In this document: positions 33,941 to 43,042 of the stretch, in pieces
Position numbering within the stretch: position 1 is the first letter of the stretch
How the letters are laid out: every line of letters begins with the position of its first letter
NCBI RefSeq assembly: GCF_016894385.1
Contig: NZ_CP069812.1
Location: 1,240,001-1,304,000 of the forward strand
Direction of reading: 5' to 3'
DNA: 64,000 nucleotides
From: Cupriavidus oxalaticus
GTDB lineage: Bacteria; Pseudomonadota; Gammaproteobacteria; Burkholderiales; Burkholderiaceae
Notes under the pieces: generated by a model
Databases searched by the model: none
The model's input: the letters and a program-made list of their open reading frames with translations, nothing else
Told to the model about the DNA's origin: nothing
Position numbers and translations under genes: made by a program

Positions 33941-36095
33941 CGAAACCGCCCACTACGCCATCGCACTCGGCGACGTGCTGAGTCCGTTCGAGGCGTTCCG
34001 CCCGCCGAAGCGCATGTCGGTGAGTGAGGGCGCCGCACAGAACCTCATCATCAAGCAGACCGGAGGGCCAGCCACACCCTGGTCCCCCGATGAGACGCCG
34101 TACATGGTCGAACCGACCGACATGCTTGCCAGTCGGCGACACGAGGCACTGGCGTTCATCGGCCCGGCGCGTACAGGCAAGACTGCTGCGCTGCTGCTCG
34201 GCTGGATGGCGCATGCCGCTGTGAATGACCCGGGCGATATGCTGATTGTCCAGATGTCGCAGGATAAGGCGCGCGAGTTCTCAAAAACGGACATCGATCG
34301 AGCCCTGCGCCACTCGCCGAACCTCGCGGCTATGAAATCGGCGGCCAGCCAGGACGATACCGTGCACGACAAGCAATTCCGGCACGGCATGTGGCTGCGC
34401 ATCGCCTGGCCAACCGTCTCGAACCTGTCCGGGTCGACCTATCGCTATGTCGCCTTCACGGATCTGGACCGGATGCCGGACGACATCGGCGGCGAAGGTG
34501 CGCCGTTTCCTCTTGGACTGAAGCGCACCACGACGTTCATGTCCCGGGGCATGGCCTTGGCGGAGTCTTCGCCCGGCCGCGATCTGGAAGACCCAAACTG
34601 GCGGCCTGCCACACCGCACGAGGCGCCGCCGACGAGCGGCATCTTGGGCATATACAACGGGAGCGACCGGCGCCGCTGGTACTGGAAGTGCCCAGATTGC
34701 CGAGAGTGGTTTGAAGCCGCTCCCGGCCTGGGGCTGTTCAACTTGCCGTCGGATGACGAACTAGGTCAGATCGTCCGCGAGGGCGACATCAACGCCCTGG
34801 CCGATCAGTACAACCGGATCATCTGCCCGCATTGCGGTGCGGTCCACCTGCCGAAGGCGAAGCCGGCGCTGAATCGGTGCGGCCGCTGGCTGGCTGAGGG
34901 GCAGCACATCACCGCAGACGACGAGTTGATCGGAGAGGCCGTCACCTCGCCGACGGTTGGCTACTGGCTTGGCGGTGTCGCGGCCGCCTTCCAGTCGTGG
35001 AAGTCCCTTCTTCTGCGCTACTTCCAGGCGTTGCGCCAGTACGAACTCAGCGGGGACGAAGAGCCGCTCAAGAACACGACCAACGTCGACCAGGGCATGC
35101 CCTACATGAGCCGGCATCTGGCGGAGGCTGGCCGAACCTCAGTTGGCCCGGCCGATCGCGCGGAGCAGGGCTTGGCGCGCTACATCGTGCCGGAGCAGAC
35201 GCGCTTCCTGACAGCTCAGGTCGACGTGCAGGGCGGTACCAACGCGCGCTTCGTCGTGCAGGTGCACGCACACGGGCCACACAATGAGCAGTGGCTGGTC
35301 GACCGCTACAACCTCACCGAGTCGGCGCGCGAAGGCATGGGCGGCATGGCACCGATCGACCCGGCGAGCTATGCAGAGGACTGGGACGTGCTGACCGAGC
35401 GCGTGGTACGCGCCACCTACCGCACGCCCATGGATGGGCTGGAACTGCGGGTCAAGATGGTCGCCGTGGACTCGGGTGGCGAAGACGGCGTTACCGACAA
35501 GGCGTATGCGTGGTACCGGCGCCTTCGGCGCGAGGGGCTGCACGGCCGGGTGATGCTGGTGAAAGGCGCTTCGTCAAAAACGGCGCCGCGGATCAAGGAA
35601 TCGTGGGTTGGGAACCGCAACGGGCGTGAGAAGGGCGACATCCCGCTCTACGTCTTCAACCCCAATTTGCTGAAGGATGAGGTCGCTGCCGGGCTGCGGC
35701 GGCCGTCGCCCGGGCCCGGCTACTACCACTTCCCGAAGCCGAAGAGCCCGCAGAATCCCGGTGGTTGGCTGCCGATGGCGTTCTTCGACGAACTCACCGC
35801 CGAAGTCCGCGACCCGAGAGGTGTCTGGCGCCAGGTGCGCAAGCGAAACGAGGCGTTTGACCTATGCGTCTACGCGATCGCCGCGCGCCTGCGTCTGGGT
35901 GCCGACAAGATCAAGAACTGGGGCCGCGCCCCCACGTGGGCGAAGCCTCTGGCGGAGAACTCGGAACTGATAGCGGTCGAGGGTCGCCGCGAGATGAAGG
36001 CAAGCGTGGCTGTTGAGCGTCCGCCTGCCGAAGCAGCGCCAGCCGCGCCGGCAGTCCGCAGGCGCCGCGTCGCCCGCTCGTCGTACTTGGGGTGA
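33933..36095 (+). CDS. Terminase large subunit (lambda gpA family)
   Basis: 720 aa from the ATG at 33933. Packaging ATPase and nuclease. Walker A GPARTGKT is near residue 76, an ATPase segment YVAFTDLDRMPDD near 170, and two CxxC pairs (CPDC near 255, CPHC near 303) form a zinc-binding insert as in gpA. The C-terminal half has acidic nuclease residues (VDVQGG, VAVDSGGEDG). It predicts a cos-packaging, lambda-type head. Confidence 0.95.
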   Translation: MFDETAHYAIALGDVLSPFEAFRPPKRMSVSEGAAQNLIIKQTGGPATPWSPDETPYMVEPTDMLASRRHEALAFIGPARTGKTAALLLGWMAHAAVNDPGDMLIVQMSQDKAREFSKTDIDRALRHSPNLAAMKSAASQDDTVHDKQFRHGMWLRIAWPTVSNLSGSTYRYVAFTDLDRMPDDIGGEGAPFPLGLKRTTTFMSRGMALAESSPGRDLEDPNWRPATPHEAPPTSGILGIYNGSDRRRWYWKCPDCREWFEAAPGLGLFNLPSDDELGQIVREGDINALADQYNRIICPHCGAVHLPKAKPALNRCGRWLAEGQHITADDELIGEAVTSPTVGYWLGGVAAAFQSWKSLLLRYFQALRQYELSGDEEPLKNTTNVDQGMPYMSRHLAEAGRTSVGPADRAEQGLARYIVPEQTRFLTAQVDVQGGTNARFVVQVHAHGPHNEQWLVDRYNLTESAREGMGGMAPIDPASYAEDWDVLTERVVRATYRTPMDGLELRVKMVAVDSGGEDGVTDKAYAWYRRLRREGLHGRVMLVKGASSKTAPRIKESWVGNRNGREKGDIPLYVFNPNLLKDEVAAGLRRPSPGPGYYHFPKPKSPQNPGGWLPMAFFDELTAEVRDPRGVWRQVRKRNEAFDLCVYAIAARLRLGADKIKNWGRAPTWAKPLAENSELIAVEGRREMKASVAVERPPAEAAPAAPAVRRRRVARSSYLG

Positions 36096-36105
36096 TCCAC
36101 TCCGC

Positions 36106-36124
36106 CCGAAATCCAACCGCAGGC
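36106..36124 (+). repeat. Late-region intergenic repeat, copy 2
   Basis: CCGAAATCCAACCGCAGGC in the 87-bp gap between terminase and the gpW-like gene. The adjoining GGCACTGCC resembles the prophage operator core. Confidence 0.7.
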
Positions 36125-36182
36125 ACTGCCGGACTTGAACCCTGATGATCTGCGTGAACGAAACAAGCCCACGCAAATCCAC

Positions 36183-36392
36183 ATGGCAGTCACCCAAGCG
36201 GACATCGACGCGCTGAACGAAGCTATCGCATCCGGCGAGCGGCAAGTCACGCTCGGCGGGCAGAGTATCACGTATCGCTCGGTCGATGACCTCATCAAGG
36301 CGCGCGCCGACCTGGAAGCCCAGTTGGCGAAGCAGTTGGGCAAGACTCGCCCGCGCCGCGTGTATCTGTACCAGAACGGGCGGGGCTACTGA
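36183..36392 (+). CDS. Head-tail joining protein gpW
   Basis: 69 aa from the ATG at 36183; lambda gpW is 68 aa. Helix-beta-helix pattern: TQADIDALNEAIASGERQVT, GGQSITYRSVDDLIKARADL. It plugs the portal and forms the tail-attachment site. Located between terminase and portal, as in lambda. An upstream in-frame start at 36135 overlaps the intergenic element and is less likely. Confidence 0.9.
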   Translation: MAVTQADIDALNEAIASGERQVTLGGQSITYRSVDDLIKARADLEAQLAKQLGKTRPRRVYLYQNGRGY

Positions 36393-37936
36393 TGGCGTCG
36401 GCTCGTAAGCGGAAGGCTGCGGCACAGGCCGCCGCACAAGGCGCCGGTGGCGGCGTGCTGGCGGTCAAGGCGCGATATGACGCCGCCGGCTCCGGCCGAC
36501 GCATGCGCGGCTGGAACCCGCCCACGTCCGGGCCGAACCGGGCGATCACCGGTCTGCAGAAGATCCGGGACCGCGCGCGCGACGCCGGTCGCAATGACTG
36601 GTCGGGCGAATCCAGTACACAGCACTGGACGACGAACCTCATCGGCATCGGCATTGTGCCGCGCCTGCGCCGCATCAAGTCCAAGAATCGGAAGCAGGAG
36701 CTGAATGACCTGTGGGATGCCTGGGTGTCGCAGGCCGACGCAGATGGGGTGCTCAACTTCTATGGTCTACAGACCCTTGCGGTACGTTCCTGGCTTGAAT
36801 CGGGGGAGGTCTTCGCACGCTTGCGCCCTCGCCAGATCGACGCACCACTGGCGGTGCCTCTGCAGGTCCAACTTATTGAGGCGGACTTCGTGCCGCTGCT
36901 TGACGCCGATTACTGGCCGGGTATGCCGGCGGGCAATACCATCCGGCAGGGCATCGAGCGCAACAAGTACGGGCGCCGAGTCGCCTACTGGATGTATCGC
37001 GATCACCCGGGCGACGGCCAGCTCTCCAGCGCCATTGACGCGAGCAGGCTCCTGCGCGTGCCGGCAGACCAAGTGCTGCACATGTTTGAGCCCAAGCGCC
37101 CGGGCCAACTGCGCGGCGTGTCGTCGCTTGCTCCGATCCTGGCGCGCCTGCGCAATGTGGCGGACTTCGACGACAACGTGCTGGAGCGGCAGAAGCTGGC
37201 CAATCTCTTCACGGTGTTCATCACGCGCACCATGCCTGGAGGCGTCGATGGCGACTTCGATCCTCTGACCAACCTTCCAGTGGATTGGGGGAACGATGGC
37301 CTTCCGCTGGCAGGCCTTGAGCCGGGCATGTCGCAGGAACTCGATCCCGGGCAGGACGTGAAGTTCTCCGCCCCGCCGGATGCGGGCACGGCGTATCCGG
37401 ACTACATGCGCACACAGCACCTGGGCACGGCGGCGGGCCAGGGCTTGCCCTACGAGCTGTTCAGCGGCGACATCAAGGAGGTGTCTGACCGCACGCTGCG
37501 CGTGATCATCAATGAATTCCGCCGCTTCGCCGAGCAACGCCAGTGGCAGATCGTCATCCCGATGCTATGCCAGCCAATCCGTGATGCCTGGGTTGATGCC
37601 GGTGTTCTCAGCGGTGCCATTTCCGTGGAGGAGGCCAACGACGCGAAGCGAGTCGAGTGGGCGCCCCACGGCTGGCAGTACATCCACCCCGTGCAGGACG
37701 TGCAAGGCAAGAAGTTGGAGGTTGACGCTGGCTTTCGCAGTCGGTCCAGCGTCATTGCTGAACGCGGCGATGACCCCGAGCAGGTTGACGCCGAGCGCGC
37801 CGCTGACAAGGAGCGCGACGAGGAACTGGGCCTGTTCACCGCACCTATACAACCCGATCCGAATCGCTCAGATGGCGACAGCAGCGGCGAATCCTCGCCG
37901 GGCCGGCGTCCCGACTCCAACAAGGCGAAAAAATGA
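36392..37936 (+). CDS. Portal protein (lambda gpB family)
   Basis: 514 aa. Family signatures: RARDAGRNDWSGESSTQHWT near residue 60, SGEVFARLRPR near 137, VLHMFEPKRPGQLRGVSSLA near 230 and SDRTLRVIINEFRR near 365. Forms the dodecameric DNA gate of the capsid. TGATG overlap with the gpW gene; the C-terminus is hydrophilic and low-complexity. Confidence 0.95.
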   Translation: MASARKRKAAAQAAAQGAGGGVLAVKARYDAAGSGRRMRGWNPPTSGPNRAITGLQKIRDRARDAGRNDWSGESSTQHWTTNLIGIGIVPRLRRIKSKNRKQELNDLWDAWVSQADADGVLNFYGLQTLAVRSWLESGEVFARLRPRQIDAPLAVPLQVQLIEADFVPLLDADYWPGMPAGNTIRQGIERNKYGRRVAYWMYRDHPGDGQLSSAIDASRLLRVPADQVLHMFEPKRPGQLRGVSSLAPILARLRNVADFDDNVLERQKLANLFTVFITRTMPGGVDGDFDPLTNLPVDWGNDGLPLAGLEPGMSQELDPGQDVKFSAPPDAGTAYPDYMRTQHLGTAAGQGLPYELFSGDIKEVSDRTLRVIINEFRRFAEQRQWQIVIPMLCQPIRDAWVDAGVLSGAISVEEANDAKRVEWAPHGWQYIHPVQDVQGKKLEVDAGFRSRSSVIAERGDDPEQVDAERAADKERDEELGLFTAPIQPDPNRSDGDSSGESSPGRRPDSNKAKK

Positions 37937-38124
37937 CCCTCAGCGAGCTGTTCAACGAGATGTGCAAGGTCGCGCCCGCAGCAGTGGTCGGCAGTATCCA
38001 GTGGCTCACCGGGATGCTGCCGAGCCTGCTTCTGTGGGTGACCTTCATCTATACGAGTCTGCAGCTCTATGTGTTCGTGCGCGACAAGGTGAGGCGCCGC
38101 GTGAAGCCGGATCCCGAGGTCTGA
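37933..38124 (+). CDS. Small membrane protein after portal
   Basis: 63 aa, ATGA overlap with the portal gene. One strong membrane span (residues about 24-50: GMLPSLLLWVTFIYTSLQLY) and a basic tail (RDKVRRRVKP). It is an odd gene within a head cluster; it might be an accessory holin/pinholin-like or exclusion protein. Function unknown. Confidence 0.7.
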   Translation: MTLSELFNEMCKVAPAAVVGSIQWLTGMLPSLLLWVTFIYTSLQLYVFVRDKVRRRVKPDPEV

Positions 38125-38143
38125 CCGAAATTCATCCGCAGGC
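38125..38143 (+). repeat. Late-region intergenic repeat, copy 3
   Basis: CCGAAATTCATCCGCAGGC, 49 bp before the protease start; it merges into an imperfect hairpin (CCGCAGGC / GCCTGTGG). Confidence 0.75.
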
Positions 38144-38192
38144 GGTGTTGCCTGTGGATGCCGAAAATTCGCTTCATCAAAAAAGGACTGCC

Positions 38193-39215
38193 ATGAAGAA
38201 CTGGTATTCGATCACCGCCAAGGCGAACACCCCCGAGGAAGCGGACATCTCGATCTTCGACGAGATTGGCTTCTGGGGTGTCACCGCCAAGGATTTCATT
38301 GCCGATCTGAGCAAGATCACGGCCAAGAAGATCAATCTCTCGATCAACTCGCCGGGAGGCTCAGTATTCGACGCCCTGGCCATCTTCAATGCCCTGCGCA
38401 ACTCGGGCAAGGAAATCCATGTTCGCGTGCTTGGTATTGCTGCCAGCGCCGCGAGCTACATCATGCTGGCAGGCGACAAGATCGTTATGCCGGAAAACAC
38501 TTTCGTGATGGTGCACAACCCGCTGGCGGGCATGTACGGCAATGCTGAGGAATTCCGCGAGTTTGCCGACGTGCTCGACAAGGTTGGCGCGAGCCTGCGC
38601 GCCACCTACGTGAAGCGCACCGGCAAGAGCGAGGAAGAGATCGACGCGCTTCTGTCGAAGGACACCTATCTCACGGCCGCCGAAGCCGTTGAAATCGGCC
38701 TGGCCGACGAAATGGAGCCGGCGATGAACGTTACCGCCAGTTACGAGACAGACCGCCTGCCTGAGAACGTGAAGGCTGCGTTCACGGCAGCGCAGACGCC
38801 TGCAGCGAAGACCGATCCCGCGCCTGAGCCGAAGCAGGCGGCGCAGGAAGCCAATGCGACCTTCGCAGATCAGGTGACCGCTCTCGCTGAGCAGGCGGGT
38901 CTGGCGGAATTCGCCACCGTCTGGGCACTGGATCAAAGCCTTGGGGCTGTCGAAGCCGTCACCGCGGCAATCAACGATGCCCGGGAAATCAAGGCGCTGT
39001 GCGCCGTCGCCAAGAAGCCCGATGCCGCTGCTCAGTTCATCAAAGCGCGGACTTCGACGGCAGACGTTCGCGCAAAGCTGTGCTCAATGCTTGCCGAAGC
39101 AGACGAGCAGCAGCATATCGACACCGCGCCGAAGGGCAATAGCACGGCAACCAATCCCGCGCAGCCGGTAGCCGTCAAGACTGCGGATATTTGGGCTGCG
39201 CGTCGTTCTCGGTAA
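38193..39215 (+). CDS. ClpP-like head maturation protease (gpC/Nu3 position)
   Basis: 340 aa from the ATG at 38193 with AGGA upstream. Residues 1 to about 190 are ClpP-type: INSPGGSVFDALAIFN, the nucleophile Ser in GIAASAASYIML and His in MVHNPLAG. The C-terminal 150 residues are helical and Ala-rich, likely the scaffold part, as lambda C contains Nu3. It cleaves scaffold/capsid proteins during head maturation. A longer upstream frame overlapping the portal gene was rejected. Confidence 0.93.
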   Translation: MKNWYSITAKANTPEEADISIFDEIGFWGVTAKDFIADLSKITAKKINLSINSPGGSVFDALAIFNALRNSGKEIHVRVLGIAASAASYIMLAGDKIVMPENTFVMVHNPLAGMYGNAEEFREFADVLDKVGASLRATYVKRTGKSEEEIDALLSKDTYLTAAEAVEIGLADEMEPAMNVTASYETDRLPENVKAAFTAAQTPAAKTDPAPEPKQAAQEANATFADQVTALAEQAGLAEFATVWALDQSLGAVEAVTAAINDAREIKALCAVAKKPDAAAQFIKARTSTADVRAKLCSMLAEADEQQHIDTAPKGNSTATNPAQPVAVKTADIWAARRSR

Positions 39216-39227
39216 GGAGTTAAGGAA

Positions 39228-39572
39228 ATGGCACTCATCGAAGGCAAGCACACCGGCGAGTTTCTGCTGTCGGAAGGCAACGGCTCCATCAGCCGGGAAG
39301 AAGTCACCATCGCGGCGGCTGCCGGCGCCTTGGTCCCAGGCACGGTGATGGGCAAGATCTCTGCCAGCGGCAAGTATGTCGCTTACAACAACGCGGCGGC
39401 TGACGGTAGTGAAGTCGCGGCTGCGGTGCTGTACGCAGGCGCCCCGGATCTGGCCGTGGATCAACAAGCGGTCGTTATCGCCCGCCAGGCGGAAGTCATC
39501 GAGGCTGAGTTGACTGGCCTCGACGCTACTGCCAAGGCCGACTTGGCTGCCGTCGGCATCATCGTTCGCTAA
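39228..39572 (+). CDS. Head decoration protein (gpD family)
   Basis: 114 aa; lambda gpD is 110 aa. Pattern EGKHTGEFLLSEGNGSISRE and AALVPGTVMGKI, typical of HDPD-family trimers that stabilise the expanded capsid. Lies between protease and major capsid as in lambda. Confidence 0.93.
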   Translation: MALIEGKHTGEFLLSEGNGSISREEVTIAAAAGALVPGTVMGKISASGKYVAYNNAAADGSEVAAAVLYAGAPDLAVDQQAVVIARQAEVIEAELTGLDATAKADLAAVGIIVR

Positions 39573-39614
39573 CCAGGCACAGTACGGCCAAGATACAGAG
39601 GGAGGTTCATAGAC

Positions 39615-40613
39615 ATGCCGCATCTCGATATTTTCAACAACGACGCATTCAGCGTCGCGTCGCTCACCAAGGCGATCAACGACGTGCCCCATCAACCGAC
39701 TCGCATCGGCGAGCTGGGCCTGTTCACGGAAGAGAGCATCACCACGACCGCCCTGTCGATCGAGAAGCAGGGTACCACCCTGTCGCTCGTGCCCGCGGCG
39801 CAGCGCGGTGCTCCCGGCAAGCCGGTGACCAACGACAAGCGTCAACTGGTCTCGATCAATACCGTGCACCTGCCGCAGCGTGGCGCAGTGGTTGCCGACG
39901 AGGTGCAGAACCTGCGCGCGTTCGGCAGCGAAACCGAACTGGAAGCGGTGCAAACGCTGGTGAACAAGAAGCTCGCCAAGATGCGTCGCAATATCGATGT
40001 GACGATGGAGTACCAGCGCATCGGTGCGATCAAGGGCCAGGTGCTCGATGCCGACGGCACCACGGTGCTGCTCGACCTGTGGTCTACGTTCGGCGTCAGC
40101 CAGCAGTCGTTCCCGATGGTCCTCGGCACGGACTCGACCAAGGTGCGCCTGAAGGCCGTTGCCGCGAAGCGCCTGGTCGAAGACGCGCTGGGCGGCCTGA
40201 TGTACCGCGGCCTGCGCGCCCTGTGTTCGGCGGCCTTCTTTGACGCCCTGGTGGGCCACCCGGCTGTCGAGCGCGCGTACGACCGTTGGATGAACGGCGA
40301 ATTCCTGCGGACCGACAAGCGGGCCGGTTTCGAGTTCGCAGGCATCACCTGGGAAGAGTACCGCGGCAATGTCGGCGGCAACGACTTCATCGAGGACGGC
40401 GACGCGCACCTGGTGCCGGAGGGCGTGCCCGACCTGTTCGTGACGAACTTCGCGCCGGCTGACTACATGGAGACGGTGAACACCAACGGCCTGCCGTACT
40501 ACGCCAAGCAGGAGGCCATGGGGTTCAACAAGGGTGTCGAGCTCGAAGCCCAGTCGAACCCGATCTCCATCTGCACTCGGCCGCGTGCCGTGGTGAAGCT
40601 CACCGTCGCGTAA
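39615..40613 (+). CDS. Major capsid protein (gpE family)
   Basis: 332 aa, preceded by GGGAGG. Matches the lambda gpE HK97-fold family (DIFNNDAFSVASLTKAIND, PHQPTRIGELGLF, WEEYRGNVGG, YYAKQEAMGFNKGVELEAQS). Main shell protein. Confidence 0.95.
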   Translation: MPHLDIFNNDAFSVASLTKAINDVPHQPTRIGELGLFTEESITTTALSIEKQGTTLSLVPAAQRGAPGKPVTNDKRQLVSINTVHLPQRGAVVADEVQNLRAFGSETELEAVQTLVNKKLAKMRRNIDVTMEYQRIGAIKGQVLDADGTTVLLDLWSTFGVSQQSFPMVLGTDSTKVRLKAVAAKRLVEDALGGLMYRGLRALCSAAFFDALVGHPAVERAYDRWMNGEFLRTDKRAGFEFAGITWEEYRGNVGGNDFIEDGDAHLVPEGVPDLFVTNFAPADYMETVNTNGLPYYAKQEAMGFNKGVELEAQSNPISICTRPRAVVKLTVA

Positions 40614-40921
40614 TGGCTCTGCGCGCCTTCGCTCGCATGACGGGTCGCATCCTCGCTAGATTGGGCGAGGATGCGGTTTTGCGTGGTTCGACGCCGTGCC
40701 GCGTCAACATCGAGCGCAACGTCGAAGTGTCGGGTGCTGACGGGCTTGTGTACTCGCGCACCGTTGCTACGCTGCAGAAGTCGTTCGTCGCGCGCAAGGG
40801 CGACACGCTCGCGCTCGTCGACGCCGACGGGCAGCCCCTCCCGGATCATTCCTTCGTGGTCGACGGTCCTGCGTTCGAGGACAACGGCTACACCGCGCGA
40901 TACGTCCTGCGGAGCGCCTGA
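40613..40921 (+). CDS. Head-tail connector protein (gpFII-like position)
   Basis: 102 aa; TAATG overlap with the capsid gene. Beta-rich (VNIERNVEVSGADGLVYSRT, LALVDADGQPLPDHSFVVDG). By position and size it corresponds to lambda FII or a related connector. Sequence similarity alone is not decisive. Confidence 0.7.
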   Translation: MALRAFARMTGRILARLGEDAVLRGSTPCRVNIERNVEVSGADGLVYSRTVATLQKSFVARKGDTLALVDADGQPLPDHSFVVDGPAFEDNGYTARYVLRSA

Positions 40922-41649
40922 TGGCTATCCGTTCATCGTCGTTTTCCGTCACGGTCGAAACCGCAACGCTGAAGGAGGTTGCGGACTCGCTCTCACACCT
41001 GGACGGTGCAACGCTCGGCCGCGCCGCGATGACGGCAGTGAACCAGGTCGCGCTGAAGGCGTTCTCTGACGCGAAGGGGAAGATGAACGCAGGCATCAAC
41101 CTGCCGGACAGCTACATCGACGACCGTATGGCGTTCGAGCAGGCGATGGACCCTGCAAAGCCGGTCGCTCGCATCCTTGCTCGGGCTCGAAACACCACCC
41201 TCACGCAATACGGCGCGCAGCAAATGACGCGGGTCGTGAAGTACCCCAACGACTCGTTCAAAGCCGGCGCGATGGGGAAGAACCCACGCAAAGCCGGCGC
41301 GCTGTTCCCTTGGAAGTTGCGCGTTGGCAATGCCGCGCGCGGCATCCCGGTCGGCATGAAGCAGGACGGGATCTCAGTCGAGGTGAAGCGCGGCTCTCGC
41401 AAGCCCGTGACAAGCGTGAAGGCGTTCTTCGTGCGCGGGCGCAACGGAAACCTGCTGGTGATGTCGCGCAAGGCGGGCACCAGCGGAAAGAGGCGTGGGG
41501 ACCTGAAGTCTCACTACAGTCTGTCGGTCTATCAGCTATTCCGCGCCGCGCTCGACGAGACGTTCTTAAACGACGTAGCGGTGCGCCTCGGGTCGACCGT
41601 GGCCGCTCTCACAGCAGACGAACTGCGAAAGGCATTGGGCAATGACTAA
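40921..41649 (+). CDS. Minor tail protein gpZ family
   Basis: 242 aa. The start SSSFSVTVETATLKEVADSL and the basic central region (FKAGAMGKNPRKAGALFPWK) with LFRAALDETFLNDVAVRLG fit phage minor tail protein Z (PF06763). Involved in tail completion and head-tail joining. Overlaps neighbours. Confidence 0.85.
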   Translation: MAIRSSSFSVTVETATLKEVADSLSHLDGATLGRAAMTAVNQVALKAFSDAKGKMNAGINLPDSYIDDRMAFEQAMDPAKPVARILARARNTTLTQYGAQQMTRVVKYPNDSFKAGAMGKNPRKAGALFPWKLRVGNAARGIPVGMKQDGISVEVKRGSRKPVTSVKAFFVRGRNGNLLVMSRKAGTSGKRRGDLKSHYSLSVYQLFRAALDETFLNDVAVRLGSTVAALTADELRKALGND

Positions 41650-42097
41650 GGCAAGCGACATCGCGCTCGCGCTCTCAGCGCGCCTGGCGGCGATCCAGGT
41701 GGCAAACGGCTTCAATACGGACATCGGCCTGAAGGTATTCCGCGGAAAACGTGCGCTCGATGCAGATGTCGACGTGCCTTGCGTGGTGATTGTCGAGGGT
41801 AACGACACCGTGCTGGAGGCGGCGCAGGCAAAGGCCAATTTGAGCCAGCGGTACCAGTTTGAGGCGCATGTGACGTGCGACCCCGACCATCCGAACGATG
41901 CGGCCCACCTGGTCATCGAAGACCTGAAGCGCGCGATTTTCAGCGGGCAGAACAAGTACGCAGCGCCGCTCGACGGACTGGTGAAGAACCTGAACTACAA
42001 GGGACGCGTGATCGGCGCACGCGAGGACGGTATTGACGTGGTGTTTGCGGGCATTCACGTCGATGCGGTGTATCCCGAGGACTTGACTAACCCCTAA
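41642..42097 (+). CDS. Tail terminator (gpU-like)
   Basis: 151 aa. Alpha/beta protein (RYQFEAHVTCDPDHPNDAAH, LVIEDLKRAIFSG, VDAVYPEDL) of the size and position of tail terminator/gpU proteins that cap the tail tube. The assignment rests on order (Z-U-V). Confidence 0.75.
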   Translation: MTKASDIALALSARLAAIQVANGFNTDIGLKVFRGKRALDADVDVPCVVIVEGNDTVLEAAQAKANLSQRYQFEAHVTCDPDHPNDAAHLVIEDLKRAIFSGQNKYAAPLDGLVKNLNYKGRVIGAREDGIDVVFAGIHVDAVYPEDLTNP

Positions 42098-42098
42098 C

Positions 42099-42117
42099 TC
42101 GAAATTCATCCGCAGGC
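42099..42117 (+). repeat. Late-region intergenic repeat, copy 4
   Basis: TCGAAATTCATCCGCAGGC immediately after the gpU-like stop. It is followed by GGCACTGCC and a CTGCC/GGCAG hairpin (42119-42131) and ends 64 bp before the tail-tube start. Confidence 0.75.
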
Positions 42118-42181
42118 ACTGCCCGCGGCAGCCCGCCACACTACCGTCGGTGCCAGTGCTGGCAATCTTTGGAGATCATCA

Positions 42182-42949
42182 ATGACAGCAGCTCGTGGTT
42201 TTATCGGTGCTGGCGACCTATACATCGCCCGCTACAACATCAGCATCGCGGATTTCGACCCGTGGAAGGGCCCGTACGAGGCGAACAAGTTCGAGATCAA
42301 GCCCAATGTCGAGATCAAGGACAACACGTCGAAGGGCCGTAGCACCTACGGCCAGATCCTCGAAACGGTTCCGCTGCCGAAGCCGACCGACTTCACGCTG
42401 GAAATGGCCGAAGTGAACCGCGAGTCGATGTCGTCCGCACTGCTCGGCACCGACTCCGACATCAACGTAGCTGCCGACAGCATTGCCGACGAGGCAATCA
42501 CCGCCAAGCTCGGCGCCTGGGTGCAACTCTCGCTGCAGAACTTCCAGAAGGCCGGCTTTACCGTGAAGGACACCGCCGGCAGCACGACCTACGTGCTCGA
42601 CACCGACTATGAAGTCAACTGGCGTCTCGGCTGGATTCGCGCCAAGGTGGGCGGGGCCATCACGGACGCGCAGGCACTGAAGGTTACCGGCAACACGAAC
42701 GCCATGACCGGCACGCTGATCCGCGGCTCGACCAACACCCAGATCCGCGCAAAGCTGATGCTGGACGGCATCAACTTCGCCGACCAATTGCCCGTGATCG
42801 TCGAAGTGTACGAAGCGGTGATCGCGTCGAACAACGCATTCGACTTCCTGCAGAGTGACTTCGCAAAGGTCAACCTGCCGGGTCGTCTGAAGACGCCGGT
42901 CGGCAAGCAAGAGCCGTACACCGTCAAGCTGCTGGACAGCGCCGCCTAA
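42182..42949 (+). CDS. Major tail tube protein
   Basis: 255 aa, GGAG upstream. GDLYIARYNISIADFDPWKG, EIKPNVEIKDNTSKGRSTYG and FTLEMAEVNRESMSSALLG fit siphophage tail tube proteins; residues about 115-175 look like an inserted domain. Precedes the tape measure gene, with no chaperone genes between. Confidence 0.85.
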   Translation: MTAARGFIGAGDLYIARYNISIADFDPWKGPYEANKFEIKPNVEIKDNTSKGRSTYGQILETVPLPKPTDFTLEMAEVNRESMSSALLGTDSDINVAADSIADEAITAKLGAWVQLSLQNFQKAGFTVKDTAGSTTYVLDTDYEVNWRLGWIRAKVGGAITDAQALKVTGNTNAMTGTLIRGSTNTQIRAKLMLDGINFADQLPVIVEVYEAVIASNNAFDFLQSDFAKVNLPGRLKTPVGKQEPYTVKLLDSAA

Positions 42950-42964
42950 GCGGCAATGCGCAGG

Positions 42965-43012
42965 CCCGGGGCGTTCGTCCCGGGTTCCGGGGGAGGGCGC
43001 TGACGCTCCCCC
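42965..43012. other. Two tandem hairpins between tail tube and tape measure
   Basis: CCCGGG/CCCGGG with an 8-nt loop (42965-42984) and GGGGGAG/CTCCCCC with a 10-nt loop (42989-43012). No T-tract. They may attenuate transcription or stabilise the abundant tube mRNA 3' end. GCAATGCGCAGGC just before is a degenerate match to the intergenic repeat. Confidence 0.55.
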
Positions 43013-43042
43013 GCAATCCCTTCATATTTCTCGCAGGCCGAC

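Noticed and set aside
42965..43012. Hairpins as a frameshift site for G/GT chaperones
   Set aside because: No open frame spans the gap and no slippery heptamer precedes the hairpins in a coding context.
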